From: Flavobacteriales bacterium | GTDB taxonomy: Bacteria > Bacteroidota > Bacteroidia > Flavobacteriales_D > Sanyastnellaceae | Direction of reading: 5' to 3' | Length of the DNA: 54,236 nt | NCBI GenBank assembly: GCA_947462725.1 | Contig: CANHPZ010000003.1 | Coordinates: 1 to 54,236, forward strand | Part shown: positions 9,539-17,623 of the stretch, piece by piece | How positions within the stretch are numbered: position 1 is the first letter of the stretch | How the letters are laid out: every line of letters begins with the position of its first letter | The notes under the pieces: generated by a model | Databases searched by the model: none | Seen by the model: the letters and a program-made list of their open reading frames with translations, nothing else | What the model was told of the DNA's origin: nothing | Translations under genes and position numbers: made by a program

Positions 9539-10141
9539 ATGAAAAACATCATCCTCTTTTCATTGACAGCTATGCTCATGGGCGGTTGTGATCACAACCA
9601 CGCACCGGCAAATGCTACAGGCGGTGAACTAACACAGGAATTCTACGGAGATTCATTTGATATCACCAGCTCTATTCCTGTTTCAGCAATGTCGGCCCAA
9701 CTTGAAGGCAAAGACACCTTGTTTGCGACTATCGATGGCATTATTGATCAGACTTGCCCCAATGCAGGCTGCTGGCTCAATATGCGCATGGACAGCTCAG
9801 TGCAAAAAATCACGACCGATCACGTCTTCTTCGTGCCACTAGAAGGCTGCGAAGGCCTCAAGGCGAAAGCCAAGGGCAAGGCTTACTTTGATGAAATCAG
9901 TGTCGAAATGCTCAAGCATTACGCACAAGAAGAAGGAAAGTCGGAAGCAGAAATTGCAGCTATTACGGAACCCAAAAAGGTTCTCAATTTCGTGGCTACA
10001 GGCGTTATGATTGAAGGCTACAAAGAGCCCGAAGGCGGAGCCAAGCAAGGCTCATGCACACATGACCATGGCGATGGCGAGCAACATGATCATGAACATG
10101 ATCACGAAGGTGAACAACATCAAGAAGAGGGTGGTCATTGA
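9539..10141 (+). CDS. DUF4920 lipoprotein with His-rich C-terminal tail
   Basis: A 200-residue protein. The signal ends in a lipobox (MGGC), predicting an envelope lipoprotein. Residues ~35-160 match the DUF4920 pattern (ATIDGIIDQTCPNAGCWLNM, VFFVPLEGCEG, FVATGVMIEGY), including a conserved C-x4-C pair. The last ~25 residues are dominated by His, Asp and Glu (THDHGDGEQHDHEHDHEGE), a sequence expected to bind divalent metals such as zinc, copper or nickel. The core resembles small-molecule or redox-carrier folds, but the function is not established. It may share a transcript with yajC. Confidence 0.85.
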   Translation: MKNIILFSLTAMLMGGCDHNHAPANATGGELTQEFYGDSFDITSSIPVSAMSAQLEGKDTLFATIDGIIDQTCPNAGCWLNMRMDSSVQKITTDHVFFVPLEGCEGLKAKAKGKAYFDEISVEMLKHYAQEEGKSEAEIAAITEPKKVLNFVATGVMIEGYKEPEGGAKQGSCTHDHGDGEQHDHEHDHEGEQHQEEGGH

Positions 10142-10174
10142 CCCCCTTTTCTTTTTTTTCAGTGCTAAGGTCTG

Positions 10175-10870
10175 ATGGAAAAGTATCGTATTCTAGTAGT
10201 CGAAGATGAGGAAAGTCTCATTACAGCACTTTCTATTAACTTAGAAATGGAGGGGTATCATGTGGTGGTTGCGCGTGATGGACATGCTGCGCTTGATAAA
10301 TTCAGAAACCAGCATTTCGACTTGGCTATTCTTGATGTGATGCTCCCCCTACTCGATGGTTTTTCCGTTTGCCAAACTATTCGACTCGAAGGAAACACCA
10401 CGCCTGTTCTCTTCCTTTCTGCCAAAGGTACCGGTAAGGATCGCGTAGAAGGCTTGAAAATCGGAGGCGATGATTATCTCACTAAGCCTTTCGATTTAGA
10501 GGAGTTGATGCTGCGTGTTCAAAAGCTTATTCGTCGTCATGAAAGCACCGCTACACTTGCCGACCTGCATGAGTTTACCTTTGGGAATTGTTATGTCAAC
10601 TTCCTGAATTTTACCATTCGCAGCGTCGATGGCCAAGAAAGTGTGATTACAAAGAAAGAAATCATGCTCCTCAAACTGCTTATTCAGCGCAAAGGCGAAG
10701 TCGTGAGCAGAGAGGAAATTCTCGAGAAAATATGGGGCTACGATGTTTTCCCGAGCACCCGCACAATTGACAATTACATATTAGCTTTTCGCAAATACTT
10801 TGAAGTGGATTCGCGCCGTCCGCTGCACTTCCACTCCGTTCGTGGTGTGGGCTATCGATTTACAGACTAA
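10175..10870 (+). CDS. OmpR-family response regulator (orphan)
   Basis: A 231-residue protein. The receiver domain has VVEDEE, the phosphoacceptor Asp54 in LAILDVMLP, and a conserved Lys in DYLTKPFD. The C-terminal winged helix (about residues 130-231) includes IMLLKLLIQRKGEVVSREEIL, TRTIDNYILAFRKYFE and SVRGVGYRF. It would bind DNA when phosphorylated by a histidine kinase, but no kinase is adjacent, so its partner lies elsewhere. The stop overlaps the stop of a convergent minus-strand gene by a few bases. Confidence 0.93.
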   Translation: MEKYRILVVEDEESLITALSINLEMEGYHVVVARDGHAALDKFRNQHFDLAILDVMLPLLDGFSVCQTIRLEGNTTPVLFLSAKGTGKDRVEGLKIGGDDYLTKPFDLEELMLRVQKLIRRHESTATLADLHEFTFGNCYVNFLNFTIRSVDGQESVITKKEIMLLKLLIQRKGEVVSREEILEKIWGYDVFPSTRTIDNYILAFRKYFEVDSRRPLHFHSVRGVGYRFTD

Positions 10871-11484
10871 TCCAATTTAACTAAGGCATTCACCGCGGCC
10901 TCAACGCCATCCGGAGTGTGATTCGACTTTTCCTTTTGCTGTTGCAAATAGTTTTTCCATGCAATGGATTCAGCCATTTGGCCCAGGGTTTTTACATTGA
11001 AATTATTGGCTGTTTTACCCAGAATAAATATCAGTGTTAAACAAACCAACATGCAAACTCCGCTGAAAAACCAATCCATTCCAATTCCCAATGGAATACA
11101 GACAAAAAACAAGAATATCAATATTCCATAAAGTACTCTGTTGGGCTTGAGTATATCCAACTCGATACCGGCTTCAATCGACCATTGCTTCACACGTGCT
11201 CTTCTGCCCTGACGAGGAATCAATTGATCTAATGAAGATTCCATATGCACCATGTCCGATTGCAAGCCTAGTTTCAACAAGGCATCTTTCAAAATAACAT
11301 AGGCCTTTTCGGTTGTCCATTCACCTGACAGCTCATCTCCAATACGCTGCACGAGAATATCGCGCAGACTCGATGCCGAATAATCCGAATTCTTGAATTC
11401 TTCCGCAAGCAAGGCGATGTTGAACTTCTTGTTCAATTCTGAAATGATTCCTTCGATTTGATGTTTGGTATATTCCTTTGACAT
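10867..11484 (-). CDS. Hypothetical two-TM membrane protein
   Basis: A 205-residue protein. The N-terminal ~110 residues are soluble and helical, with a LDQLIPRQGRRARVKQW segment. Two membrane helices follow (about residues 118-135 and 138-158), then a polar tail. I recognise similar proteins in Bacteroidota but no functional name. The gene is convergent with the orphan response regulator. A TATTTTTG promoter match lies 18 bp upstream of the start. Confidence 0.7.
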   Translation of the reverse strand: MSKEYTKHQIEGIISELNKKFNIALLAEEFKNSDYSASSLRDILVQRIGDELSGEWTTEKAYVILKDALLKLGLQSDMVHMESSLDQLIPRQGRRARVKQWSIEAGIELDILKPNRVLYGILIFLFFVCIPLGIGMDWFFSGVCMLVCLTLIFILGKTANNFNVKTLGQMAESIAWKNYLQQQKEKSNHTPDGVEAAVNALVKLD

Positions 11485-11501
11485 AGCTCTTATTGGGGCG
11501 G

Positions 11502-11509
11502 CAAAAATA
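11502..11509 (-). promoter_or_regulatory. Putative -7 box of the two-TM protein gene
   Basis: The minus strand reads TATTTTTG, an exact TAnnTTTG, 18 bp before the ATG at 11484. No -33 TTG is evident. Confidence 0.45.
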
Positions 11510-11529
11510 GACGAGCCCTATGGCTATTG

Positions 11530-11762
11530 GCGTTAATTCTGTTCGTTAAGAAGCAACTTTTACCAATTCAGCTAATGCATAACACAGAGAACACAATCTC
11601 TGAATTTCAGCACTTTAATCGTCTGATGCCAAGACATAGGCAACCATCCCTTAACAGTTTCGTCATATAGATGGTAACGCAGTTTTTCCAGGACTGTGTT
11701 GGTTTCAAAATTTTCCTTGCAGGTTTACAAAAAGGGGTTCGACGTGAATCCCTTTTTTGTTT
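11530..11762 (+). ncRNA. Candidate structured small RNA ending in a strong terminator
   Basis: The 363-bp gap between two minus-strand genes has no convincing ORF but several plus-strand helices: CAGAGA/TCTCTG (11585-11602), ACCATC/GATGGT (11643-11675), AACGCAGT/ACTGTGTT (11676-11700), and a 12-bp terminator stem ending in a T-run (11729-11758). No plus-strand protein gene nearby needs that terminator, because the last one ends at 10870 and is followed by an antisense gene. The 5' end is a guess. No known RNA family was recognised. The helices could also be chance, and the last hairpin could serve the minus strand. Confidence 0.35.
11729..11762 (+). terminator. Strong intrinsic terminator without a plus-strand gene
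   Basis: AAAAAGGGGTTC pairs with GAATCCCTTTTT (one G-T wobble) around the loop GACGT and runs into a T-rich tail. The left A-run makes it usable on the minus strand too. Confidence 0.7.
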
Positions 11763-11770
11763 TCTATATA

Positions 11771-11803
11771 AAAAGAAAGCGCCGCAAGGTTCTGCGGCGC
11801 TTC
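11771..11803 (-). terminator. Terminator of the SPFH gene
   Basis: A 10-bp GC-rich stem AAGCGCCGCA / TGCGGCGCTT (11777-11786 with 11793-11802). On the minus strand a U-rich stretch follows. It is 45 bp past the SPFH stop. A very similar hairpin lies at 22102-22125. Confidence 0.75.
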
Positions 11804-11847
11804 TAAGGATATACGTTTGGCTTGGAAAAATCAGAAAGCCATAGCTT

Positions 11848-12777
11848 CTATTTCCTATTCATCATTTGATTCATTCCCATCATCTGCTTCATCACCTTAT
11901 CCATTCCATCGGGTGAGCCATCGAGGAATATGACATTTCCTTTTCCATATTCAGCAAAGTTCTTAATGGCTTCCGTCCACATGCTAAACATGATTACGGA
12001 AGTATCCAGATTCGCTTGCTGCATTTCGCGTGCAGCGTTTTGCATACCGCGTGCAACTTCCTCGCGGAATAATGCTACTCCCTGACCGCGCATTTGAGCG
12101 GCTTCACGCTCGGCCTGAGCTGCAATCTTAATAGCATTACCTTCAGCTTCTGCTGCCTTTGTCTTGGTAATCAGCAACGCCTGACCTTCATTTTCAGCGG
12201 CAGCCTTGAGGTTGTTGGATGCCACAACTTGCGCCATGGATTTGATGATTGCTTCATCAAAAGTGATGTCGTTGATCTGCAAATCTTGCAAATGATACCC
12301 CCAATCTTCAAGACGATTGTCGATCTCTGCTTTCACGTGCTCAACAATTTCGTTGCGCAATCCAAGCACTTCTGCTTGTCTCTTAGTAGCTACGAAAGCG
12401 CGAATGGTTCCCTCAATAGTGCGCACGAGTGCCTGCATCAAGCTGCGTTCATCAATGAACTTGAAGGCCACACGTTTGATGACTTCCTCTTCTCCGCTCA
12501 TGACAGAATACAACAACATCGACTTGAAATACACATTGGCCTGGTCGAAGGTTACGGCCTGAAACTCCATCTCGACACTGCGATTCTGGGTACTGATTTT
12601 TTTGAATACAACTTCAATAAACGGAATGGTAAAATTGAGTCCCGGCGAAAGAACGCGTCGATACTTTCCAAATACAGTAACAACTCCCATCATACCTTGC
12701 TGAACAACGACAAATGATTTCAGTAGTAGAAGTATAATAATGATTGCGCCAATCAGATTGCCTGTAAGAAATTCCAT
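11848..12777 (-). CDS. SPFH/Band 7 (stomatin-like) membrane protein
   Basis: A 309-residue protein. An N-terminal membrane helix (about residues 8-27) is followed by the SPFH domain (FVVVQQGMMGVVTVFGKYRRVLSPGLNFTIPFI), then a long Ala/Glu-rich coiled coil (KTKAAEAEGNAIKIAAQAEREA) and a Met-rich tail. SPFH proteins such as stomatin, QmcA and HflC form membrane-bound oligomeric cages or microdomains and often modulate proteases. No NfeD-type partner is adjacent. It has its own promoter match and terminator, so it is probably separate from the upstream rdgB operon. Confidence 0.92.
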   Translation of the reverse strand: MEFLTGNLIGAIIIILLLLKSFVVVQQGMMGVVTVFGKYRRVLSPGLNFTIPFIEVVFKKISTQNRSVEMEFQAVTFDQANVYFKSMLLYSVMSGEEEVIKRVAFKFIDERSLMQALVRTIEGTIRAFVATKRQAEVLGLRNEIVEHVKAEIDNRLEDWGYHLQDLQINDITFDEAIIKSMAQVVASNNLKAAAENEGQALLITKTKAAEAEGNAIKIAAQAEREAAQMRGQGVALFREEVARGMQNAAREMQQANLDTSVIMFSMWTEAIKNFAEYGKGNVIFLDGSPDGMDKVMKQMMGMNQMMNRK

Positions 12778-12801
12778 TGGATTTGATATTTAGTTTGAGA
12801 A

Positions 12802-12809
12802 CGAAGATA
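12802..12809 (-). promoter_or_regulatory. Putative -7 box of the SPFH gene
   Basis: The minus strand reads TATCTTCG, one base from TAnnTTTG, 24 bp before the start codon. Confidence 0.4.
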
Positions 12810-12828
12810 GATGCACATCAAGCACTCT

Positions 12829-13404
12829 TTAAAAACATTGAAGAAAATCTGCTAATTGCTGTATGGCCTTACCACGATGACTAATCCGGTTTTTTTCATC
12901 CATCTGCATTTCGGCAAACGTGATGGCGTATCCCTGCGGCTGAAACAAAGGATCGTAGCCAAAACCTTCATTTCCTCGAGGCTGTTCCAAAATTTCACCT
13001 TCAACTATTCCTTCGAAAAGATGCTCCACTCCGTCGATGATTAAGCAAATGACTGTTCGAAATCGCGCCTTGCGCACGTCCATGCCCTTTAAGCGTTCAA
13101 GCAACAGTGCCATATTGTCGGCCGAGTTTTTCTGCGCACCGGCATATCGCGCCGAAAGGACCCCGGGCTCCATGTTCAGTGCTTCTACCTCGAGCCCGGT
13201 ATCATCGGCAAAACAATTCACCTTGTAATTGTCCCACACATACCAAGCCTTTTGACGTGCATTCCCTTCCAACGTGTCGCTGGTTTCGGGAATATCAGTA
13301 GTACATCCGATATCGGACAAGCCTTTTAAGGGGAACGCTCCACCCATCTTGCTCTCTACCTCTTTTACTTTGTTTGCGTTGCCGCTGGCAAATACCAATT
13401 CCAT
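12829..13404 (-). CDS. rdgB: Non-canonical purine NTP pyrophosphatase (RdgB/HAM1)
   Basis: The ATG at 13404 is preferred over the TTG nine bases upstream; it gives 191 residues, the usual family length. It hydrolyses dITP, ITP and XTP to monophosphates and keeps deaminated purines out of nucleic acids. Visible motifs are FASGNANKVKEV at the N-terminus (substrate binding), FADDTGLEVEALNMEPGVLSARYAG in the middle (metal-binding Asp), and GFGYDPLFQP near the end. The start lies 10 bp after the menE stop, so it is the distal gene of a packed minus-strand operon. Confidence 0.95.
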   Translation of the reverse strand: MELVFASGNANKVKEVESKMGGAFPLKGLSDIGCTTDIPETSDTLEGNARQKAWYVWDNYKVNCFADDTGLEVEALNMEPGVLSARYAGAQKNSADNMALLLERLKGMDVRKARFRTVICLIIDGVEHLFEGIVEGEILEQPRGNEGFGYDPLFQPQGYAITFAEMQMDEKNRISHRGKAIQQLADFLQCF

Positions 13405-13414
13405 ATTGTTCAAC

Positions 13415-14458
13415 TTATTTATTGCGAATAATCTTTCCTGATGATGTTCTTTCGAATTGTGCTTTGGTATAAACGGCTTTCGGAAATTCCATGCGCTCTA
13501 GCAATCCATCCCACTGCTTTCTGCAAGCATCCAGATTTAGTTGACTTGTTGTTTCAACATAAAGAACTACACGCTGTCCAAGCACCTCATCGGGCTCAGC
13601 GGCGATATAAAATGGATGGTCTATTATACTCGCCAATTTTCGCTCAATGACTTCAGGGAACAATTTGACGCCGCCACTGTTGATCATCTGATCGTACCTA
13701 CCTCGAAAATAGAAATGCCTATCATCAATGAGTTCTACGACATCCTGTGATTGTAAAATTGAATCACTTATATGCGTGGCCTGAATAAGCAATCGTGATT
13801 TCTCATCCACTGAAAATCGAACTCCGTCCAAAGCCACAAATGGTTCTTCCGACTGCATTATCCTTCGCAATGCCACATGACTCAGCGTTTCAGCCATGCC
13901 ATAGGTCTCAAAAATTCTATTGCTGCACATAGCCAGTTGCACACGGAGCGTATTTGACACGGCTGCCCCGCCAACAATGACCTGCGCAATAGACTCAAGT
14001 CTTTTTTGCTCTTCAGCGGTCATGCCTGCCAGTTGCATTGGGGTAAATGCCGCAAAATCCATTTGCCCAAAAGCGATGCTCAATGGTTTAGATACAGGCG
14101 CTATGGCATGTAAGTCCCATCCTAAAACCATAGCGCGCACCAGCATCATTTTCCCTGCGATATACGTTGAGGGAAGACAGAGCAGCGCACGAGTGCCATC
14201 AAAACAATTGAAAAAATTAGCCGTAAGCCTTGCACTATTCGCTAACAGCTCCTTACGTACACTCCACTCCTTCGGCTGACCTGTTGATCCGGATGTATTC
14301 ACGGCTATTTCTGACTCGTCATTCAACCAATCCATAATGAATTGGACATGCTCCTTCTCCCATGATTCACCTGTTTGTGCGATTGCCTGAATAAACCCCT
14401 CAAAGCCTGCTTCGTTGCTTTTCCGGCCATTGTATCGAAATGATGGGTGGAGCATCAT
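13415..14458 (-). CDS. menE: o-Succinylbenzoate-CoA ligase (MenE-like)
   Basis: A 347-residue AMP-forming acyl-CoA synthetase with the P-loop TSGSTGQPK (residues 55-63), the ETYGMAET motif, the FRGRYDQMINSGGVKLFPEVIE hinge, and the catalytic Lys in RTSSGKIIRNK at the C-terminus. It is short for the ANL superfamily, as Bacteroidota MenE proteins usually are. It activates o-succinylbenzoate for menaquinone synthesis. The call is supported by the menC gene immediately upstream, which overlaps it by 4 bp. The other men genes are not in the window. Confidence 0.9.
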   Translation of the reverse strand: MMLHPSFRYNGRKSNEAGFEGFIQAIAQTGESWEKEHVQFIMDWLNDESEIAVNTSGSTGQPKEWSVRKELLANSARLTANFFNCFDGTRALLCLPSTYIAGKMMLVRAMVLGWDLHAIAPVSKPLSIAFGQMDFAAFTPMQLAGMTAEEQKRLESIAQVIVGGAAVSNTLRVQLAMCSNRIFETYGMAETLSHVALRRIMQSEEPFVALDGVRFSVDEKSRLLIQATHISDSILQSQDVVELIDDRHFYFRGRYDQMINSGGVKLFPEVIERKLASIIDHPFYIAAEPDEVLGQRVVLYVETTSQLNLDACRKQWDGLLERMEFPKAVYTKAQFERTSSGKIIRNK

Positions 14459-15492
14459 ACGCTTATGGGCTTAAGGTTCCATTTCAAATTCGCATCGTAT
14501 TTAAGCTGACCGTTTGCAACAACCCAGGGCGATGCGATATTGTTTGAGAAAAGTCCTCCTGTACCCAAGCCTTGCGGCAATGTCACATTTTTAGTCAACA
14601 CCCATTGGGCAATGGCATTGAGCCCAACATTCGATTCCAAAGCCGACGTTGCCCACCAACCAATTGATCGCTCTTCGGCCAAAGCAATCCATTCATCTGA
14701 TCCGGAAAATCCGCCATGCAGGGTTGGTTTTAACACCAAGTAATTCGGATTAATGGTATCCAACAAGTTTTTTTTCTGTGCAATTTCATGCACGCCAATA
14801 AGCTCTTCATCAAGAGCAATGGGGATGGGCGAACGACTGCATATTTCTGTGAGTGCTTGCCATTGGCCTGCTCTTATGGGCTGCTCAATGGAATGCGGAT
14901 ACAGCATCGACAACCGATCCAACTTCTCCAAACATTCAGTCACACCAAATGCACCATTGGCATCCAGTCGAATCTCAAGATCATCGTTATTGTATTCTCG
15001 ACGCACCTGCTTGAGCATGTCGAGCTCTTCTTGAAAATCGTGTGAGCCTATCTTGAATTTGACTGTGGTAAACCCCTGTTCAATTTTACTTCGACACTCC
15101 CCCAGCATCGTTTTTATATCGGCCATCCACACCAAACCATTGATTGGAATTGGTTTGGTGAGATCTTCAGAAAAGGGTTTCATGATTCCGCCATTGGCCA
15201 AGTCATACAGGGCTGTTTCCAGCGCGAATCGCAATGAGGGAATCTTCAGCATGATGCTACGCAACTCAATTGGATTTTTCACCAATTGATCGAAATCGGC
15301 AATGGCGCGCTCCACCTCTGCTTTCGACTCTGTGCTCAATCCCCAAATCGGTGCACATTCACCAAAACCAAATACCAATGAATCTTCTGAGGTGGCTCGC
15401 AAATAATACACATCGCGTGTTTCCAGCACATCACGTGAGGTCTTGGCCGGGCGATTGAAATGCAGTATATGATGCTGGAATCGAAAGCTCAT
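14455..15492 (-). CDS. menC: o-Succinylbenzoate synthase (MenC)
   Basis: A 345-residue enolase-superfamily enzyme. The capping domain is N-terminal. The barrel has the VKFKIG pair (Lys145, Lys147), the metal ligands Asp177 (RLDANG), Glu203 (SIEQP) and Asp228 (ALDEE), and Lys255 (LVLKP), the standard OSBS set. It dehydrates SHCHC to o-succinylbenzoate in menaquinone synthesis. It overlaps menE and the upstream acyltransferase-like gene by 4 bp each, so translation is probably coupled. Confidence 0.93.
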   Translation of the reverse strand: MSFRFQHHILHFNRPAKTSRDVLETRDVYYLRATSEDSLVFGFGECAPIWGLSTESKAEVERAIADFDQLVKNPIELRSIMLKIPSLRFALETALYDLANGGIMKPFSEDLTKPIPINGLVWMADIKTMLGECRSKIEQGFTTVKFKIGSHDFQEELDMLKQVRREYNNDDLEIRLDANGAFGVTECLEKLDRLSMLYPHSIEQPIRAGQWQALTEICSRSPIPIALDEELIGVHEIAQKKNLLDTINPNYLVLKPTLHGGFSGSDEWIALAEERSIGWWATSALESNVGLNAIAQWVLTKNVTLPQGLGTGGLFSNNIASPWVVANGQLKYDANLKWNLKPISV

Positions 15493-16556
15493 TTCTTGGC
15501 TGAGCCTGAAATACGCTTGATGATAAACTCCATTGGCCCCTTTTCGCTAACCTTCTTGCGCCAAAGAAAAGGCAGATAAAATGTCAAGCCGGTTGAGACC
15601 AACACATACAGCGTCAAGGAAACAGGTTTACTGAAAAACTCAATATTCGTTGCAAGAACTGTAACTGTTCCGATTATGGTGTAGAAGAGAATTACACTAT
15701 ACTTCATGGAAGAAATCGTTTGAATAAATCGCAAAAAAACTGTGTTTGTCAAATTGCGAAAGAAGTAAATGAAGCCATTCATCGCAATTAAGCACACACC
15801 TACTCCGTAAACACAAAATGCAGGAAATAGCAAGCGAACATTAAAAATCCTGATATCGAATCGTCGCAATAGCAGGGCATCAGTATCCAGTATTTGCACG
15901 AATTTATTGATCCAATAGCTCGCGATGATCATAACGAAACCGATAATACTGGACGGAGGTAACCAACCTTTGGGCCTGATCTCGGATCGGCCAAAAATGA
16001 GACCTGCAAAAAAGAAAATCATCCAAGGCAAAGGCGAGAAATAGCCATTGAACAACAAGAAACCCATGCCATTGTAAATTTCCCCTCCTTCCAAAGAAGG
16101 CACCATGTAAATCGCGCTTGTAGGCACATCCAAATAAAGCATGGCAATTCCAAAAACCACAGATAACAGCATGATTACTCGAATCAGGATATTATTCCAT
16201 TGAGCCACAAATGGGGTAATCATAATCATCAAACCTGACGCGAGCAGCAAATTCATTGGCCAAATGGCACAAAAGATAAGTCCAGTGACCAACAGCACAG
16301 AGCCTCTCTTTCCTGAATATGACAGAAGCTTGCGACTGCTAATTCGCCTATCGCGCATGGTTAGCGTTACAGTAAACCCATTCAGAAAAAAGAACAGGGC
16401 CGGGAAACAATCCAATATGAACCCAAATTTTGTGTGGGTTAAGGAGCTAAGGACTAAATCTCCTATGGTAAAAGTAAAGCCGTAAATCACGCAGCCTATT
16501 AATGCTACTGTATAGGCTACGTCAATTCCTATGAGTCGGTTCGATGATTGGGGCAT
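15489..16556 (-). CDS. Polytopic acyltransferase-like membrane protein (YeiB/HGSNAT-like)
   Basis: A 355-residue protein with about ten hydrophobic helices. The N-terminus (RLIGIDVAYTVALIGCVIYGF) resembles the start of DUF418/DUF1624 (YeiB, HGSNAT-type) acyltransferase-like proteins, with a conserved RLxGID-type motif and a FPALFFFLNGFTVTLTMRDRR loop. Family members are thought to move acetyl groups across membranes, but few are characterised. It lies downstream of the MBOAT and SGNH-like genes and overlaps menC by 4 bp. A role in envelope O-acylation is inferred from that context; a menaquinone role is not supported by sequence. Confidence 0.7.
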   Translation of the reverse strand: MPQSSNRLIGIDVAYTVALIGCVIYGFTFTIGDLVLSSLTHTKFGFILDCFPALFFFLNGFTVTLTMRDRRISSRKLLSYSGKRGSVLLVTGLIFCAIWPMNLLLASGLMIMITPFVAQWNNILIRVIMLLSVVFGIAMLYLDVPTSAIYMVPSLEGGEIYNGMGFLLFNGYFSPLPWMIFFFAGLIFGRSEIRPKGWLPPSSIIGFVMIIASYWINKFVQILDTDALLLRRFDIRIFNVRLLFPAFCVYGVGVCLIAMNGFIYFFRNLTNTVFLRFIQTISSMKYSVILFYTIIGTVTVLATNIEFFSKPVSLTLYVLVSTGLTFYLPFLWRKKVSEKGPMEFIIKRISGSAKK

Positions 16557-16601
16557 TCTTGTATGTGATCGTTGGCGAATATACTGCCGTCAATGACTAC
16601 T

Positions 16602-17621
16602 TCACTGTTTTGAATGATGATAAATCGAGTCCAGAATGGCCTTGGCAACATGAGGTCTATAATGCGAACGCTCATAATAATTCGTATAAGAGCTAGTGAA
16701 CTCATTGACTCCTGAAAAGTCAAAAATGCGATGCTCACCAAAAACAGATCGAAGCTGGCGAATATCATCATCGGAAAATGACCGCTGGTCATATAATGGA
16801 CTGATGATGATATAGAAATCCGTTTTATGCCTTTTGAATACCTCAGCAATTGCCGACAATTTCAGTGAATCACTCGCATCTATTGCCTTTCTTGATTTGT
16901 TTTCGATAGCTGATCTATCGTAAAACGATTGCATTCGAATTGGGGTATAGTATTTACCGCTATCCATCTGATGCTCGAAAAACTCAAATCTCAGTTCATT
17001 ACTTATTGGATCATAAACAAATGGCCGATTGTCAAGCACCATATTTTCGGTCATATACGGCCTTGCCTCGCCATTGAAACGATAATCTAAATAGGCGCGC
17101 AAAAACTTTCTATTGAGGAACGCCAAAAAATGAGCACTTTGAAACTCAATTGCATTCCTATATGCACATAAACGAGGATCTTCGAGATACAAGTGATCGT
17201 TCAGCAATTGTCTGGGCAAAAAGGTAGACTCATCCAAAATCAGCAGTGCGTGTCTGATTTCGCAACCCTGCTGATCTATAAAATCAACCTTATGCGTAAT
17301 CCCCTCAATGGTCTCTGAAGATGCATCAAAATGAAAGCAGCTAGCTTCATTGCCTATGTGTGTCTTCCAATCTGACACCTCATAGAACATAGATCTAGAG
17401 CTTCCCAAAATGAAGGCATTGTAATGCTCCGTTGGGTTGTAAAACAAAAATGTCGCTGTGCTTACATGATCTTGATTGAGTGGAACAGATAGTTCGCCGC
17501 TATGCGCCTTGTAATTTGAATATGTTCGGATTACTTTAAAAGGATCAAACAATACATAGACAGCCACCATAACCCATAAAGGCAAACTAAAAAGCAGTAT
17601 GTAAAGGGTGAATTTCCGCAT
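16602..17621 (-). CDS. SGNH/AlgJ-like partner of MBOAT acyltransferase
   Basis: The ATG at 17621 is chosen: it begins a signal-anchor (MRKFTLYILLFSLPLWVM) and lies directly after the MBOAT stop; the upstream part of the open frame overlaps the MBOAT gene. This gives 339 residues. The extracytoplasmic part has a GSSRSMF motif (Ser74 or Ser75) in the position of the SGNH block I serine, and SHYRPH near the C-terminus in the place of the catalytic His block. Proteins of this kind next to MBOATs (AlgJ, AlgX, DltD-like) transfer acyl groups to polymers outside the membrane. The substrate is unknown. Confidence 0.72.
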   Translation of the reverse strand: MRKFTLYILLFSLPLWVMVAVYVLFDPFKVIRTYSNYKAHSGELSVPLNQDHVSTATFLFYNPTEHYNAFILGSSRSMFYEVSDWKTHIGNEASCFHFDASSETIEGITHKVDFIDQQGCEIRHALLILDESTFLPRQLLNDHLYLEDPRLCAYRNAIEFQSAHFLAFLNRKFLRAYLDYRFNGEARPYMTENMVLDNRPFVYDPISNELRFEFFEHQMDSGKYYTPIRMQSFYDRSAIENKSRKAIDASDSLKLSAIAEVFKRHKTDFYIIISPLYDQRSFSDDDIRQLRSVFGEHRIFDFSGVNEFTSSYTNYYERSHYRPHVAKAILDSIYHHSKQ

Positions 17622-17623
17622 GT

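Noticed and set aside
11729-11758. tRNA T-arm (GGGGTTCGA)
   Set aside because: The loop does not have seven bases between 5-bp stems, and no acceptor, D or anticodon arms are found upstream.
12094-12717. 207-residue plus-strand ORF
   Set aside because: Entirely antisense to the SPFH gene; its sequence is a frame shadow rich in Leu and Cys with no recognisable domain.
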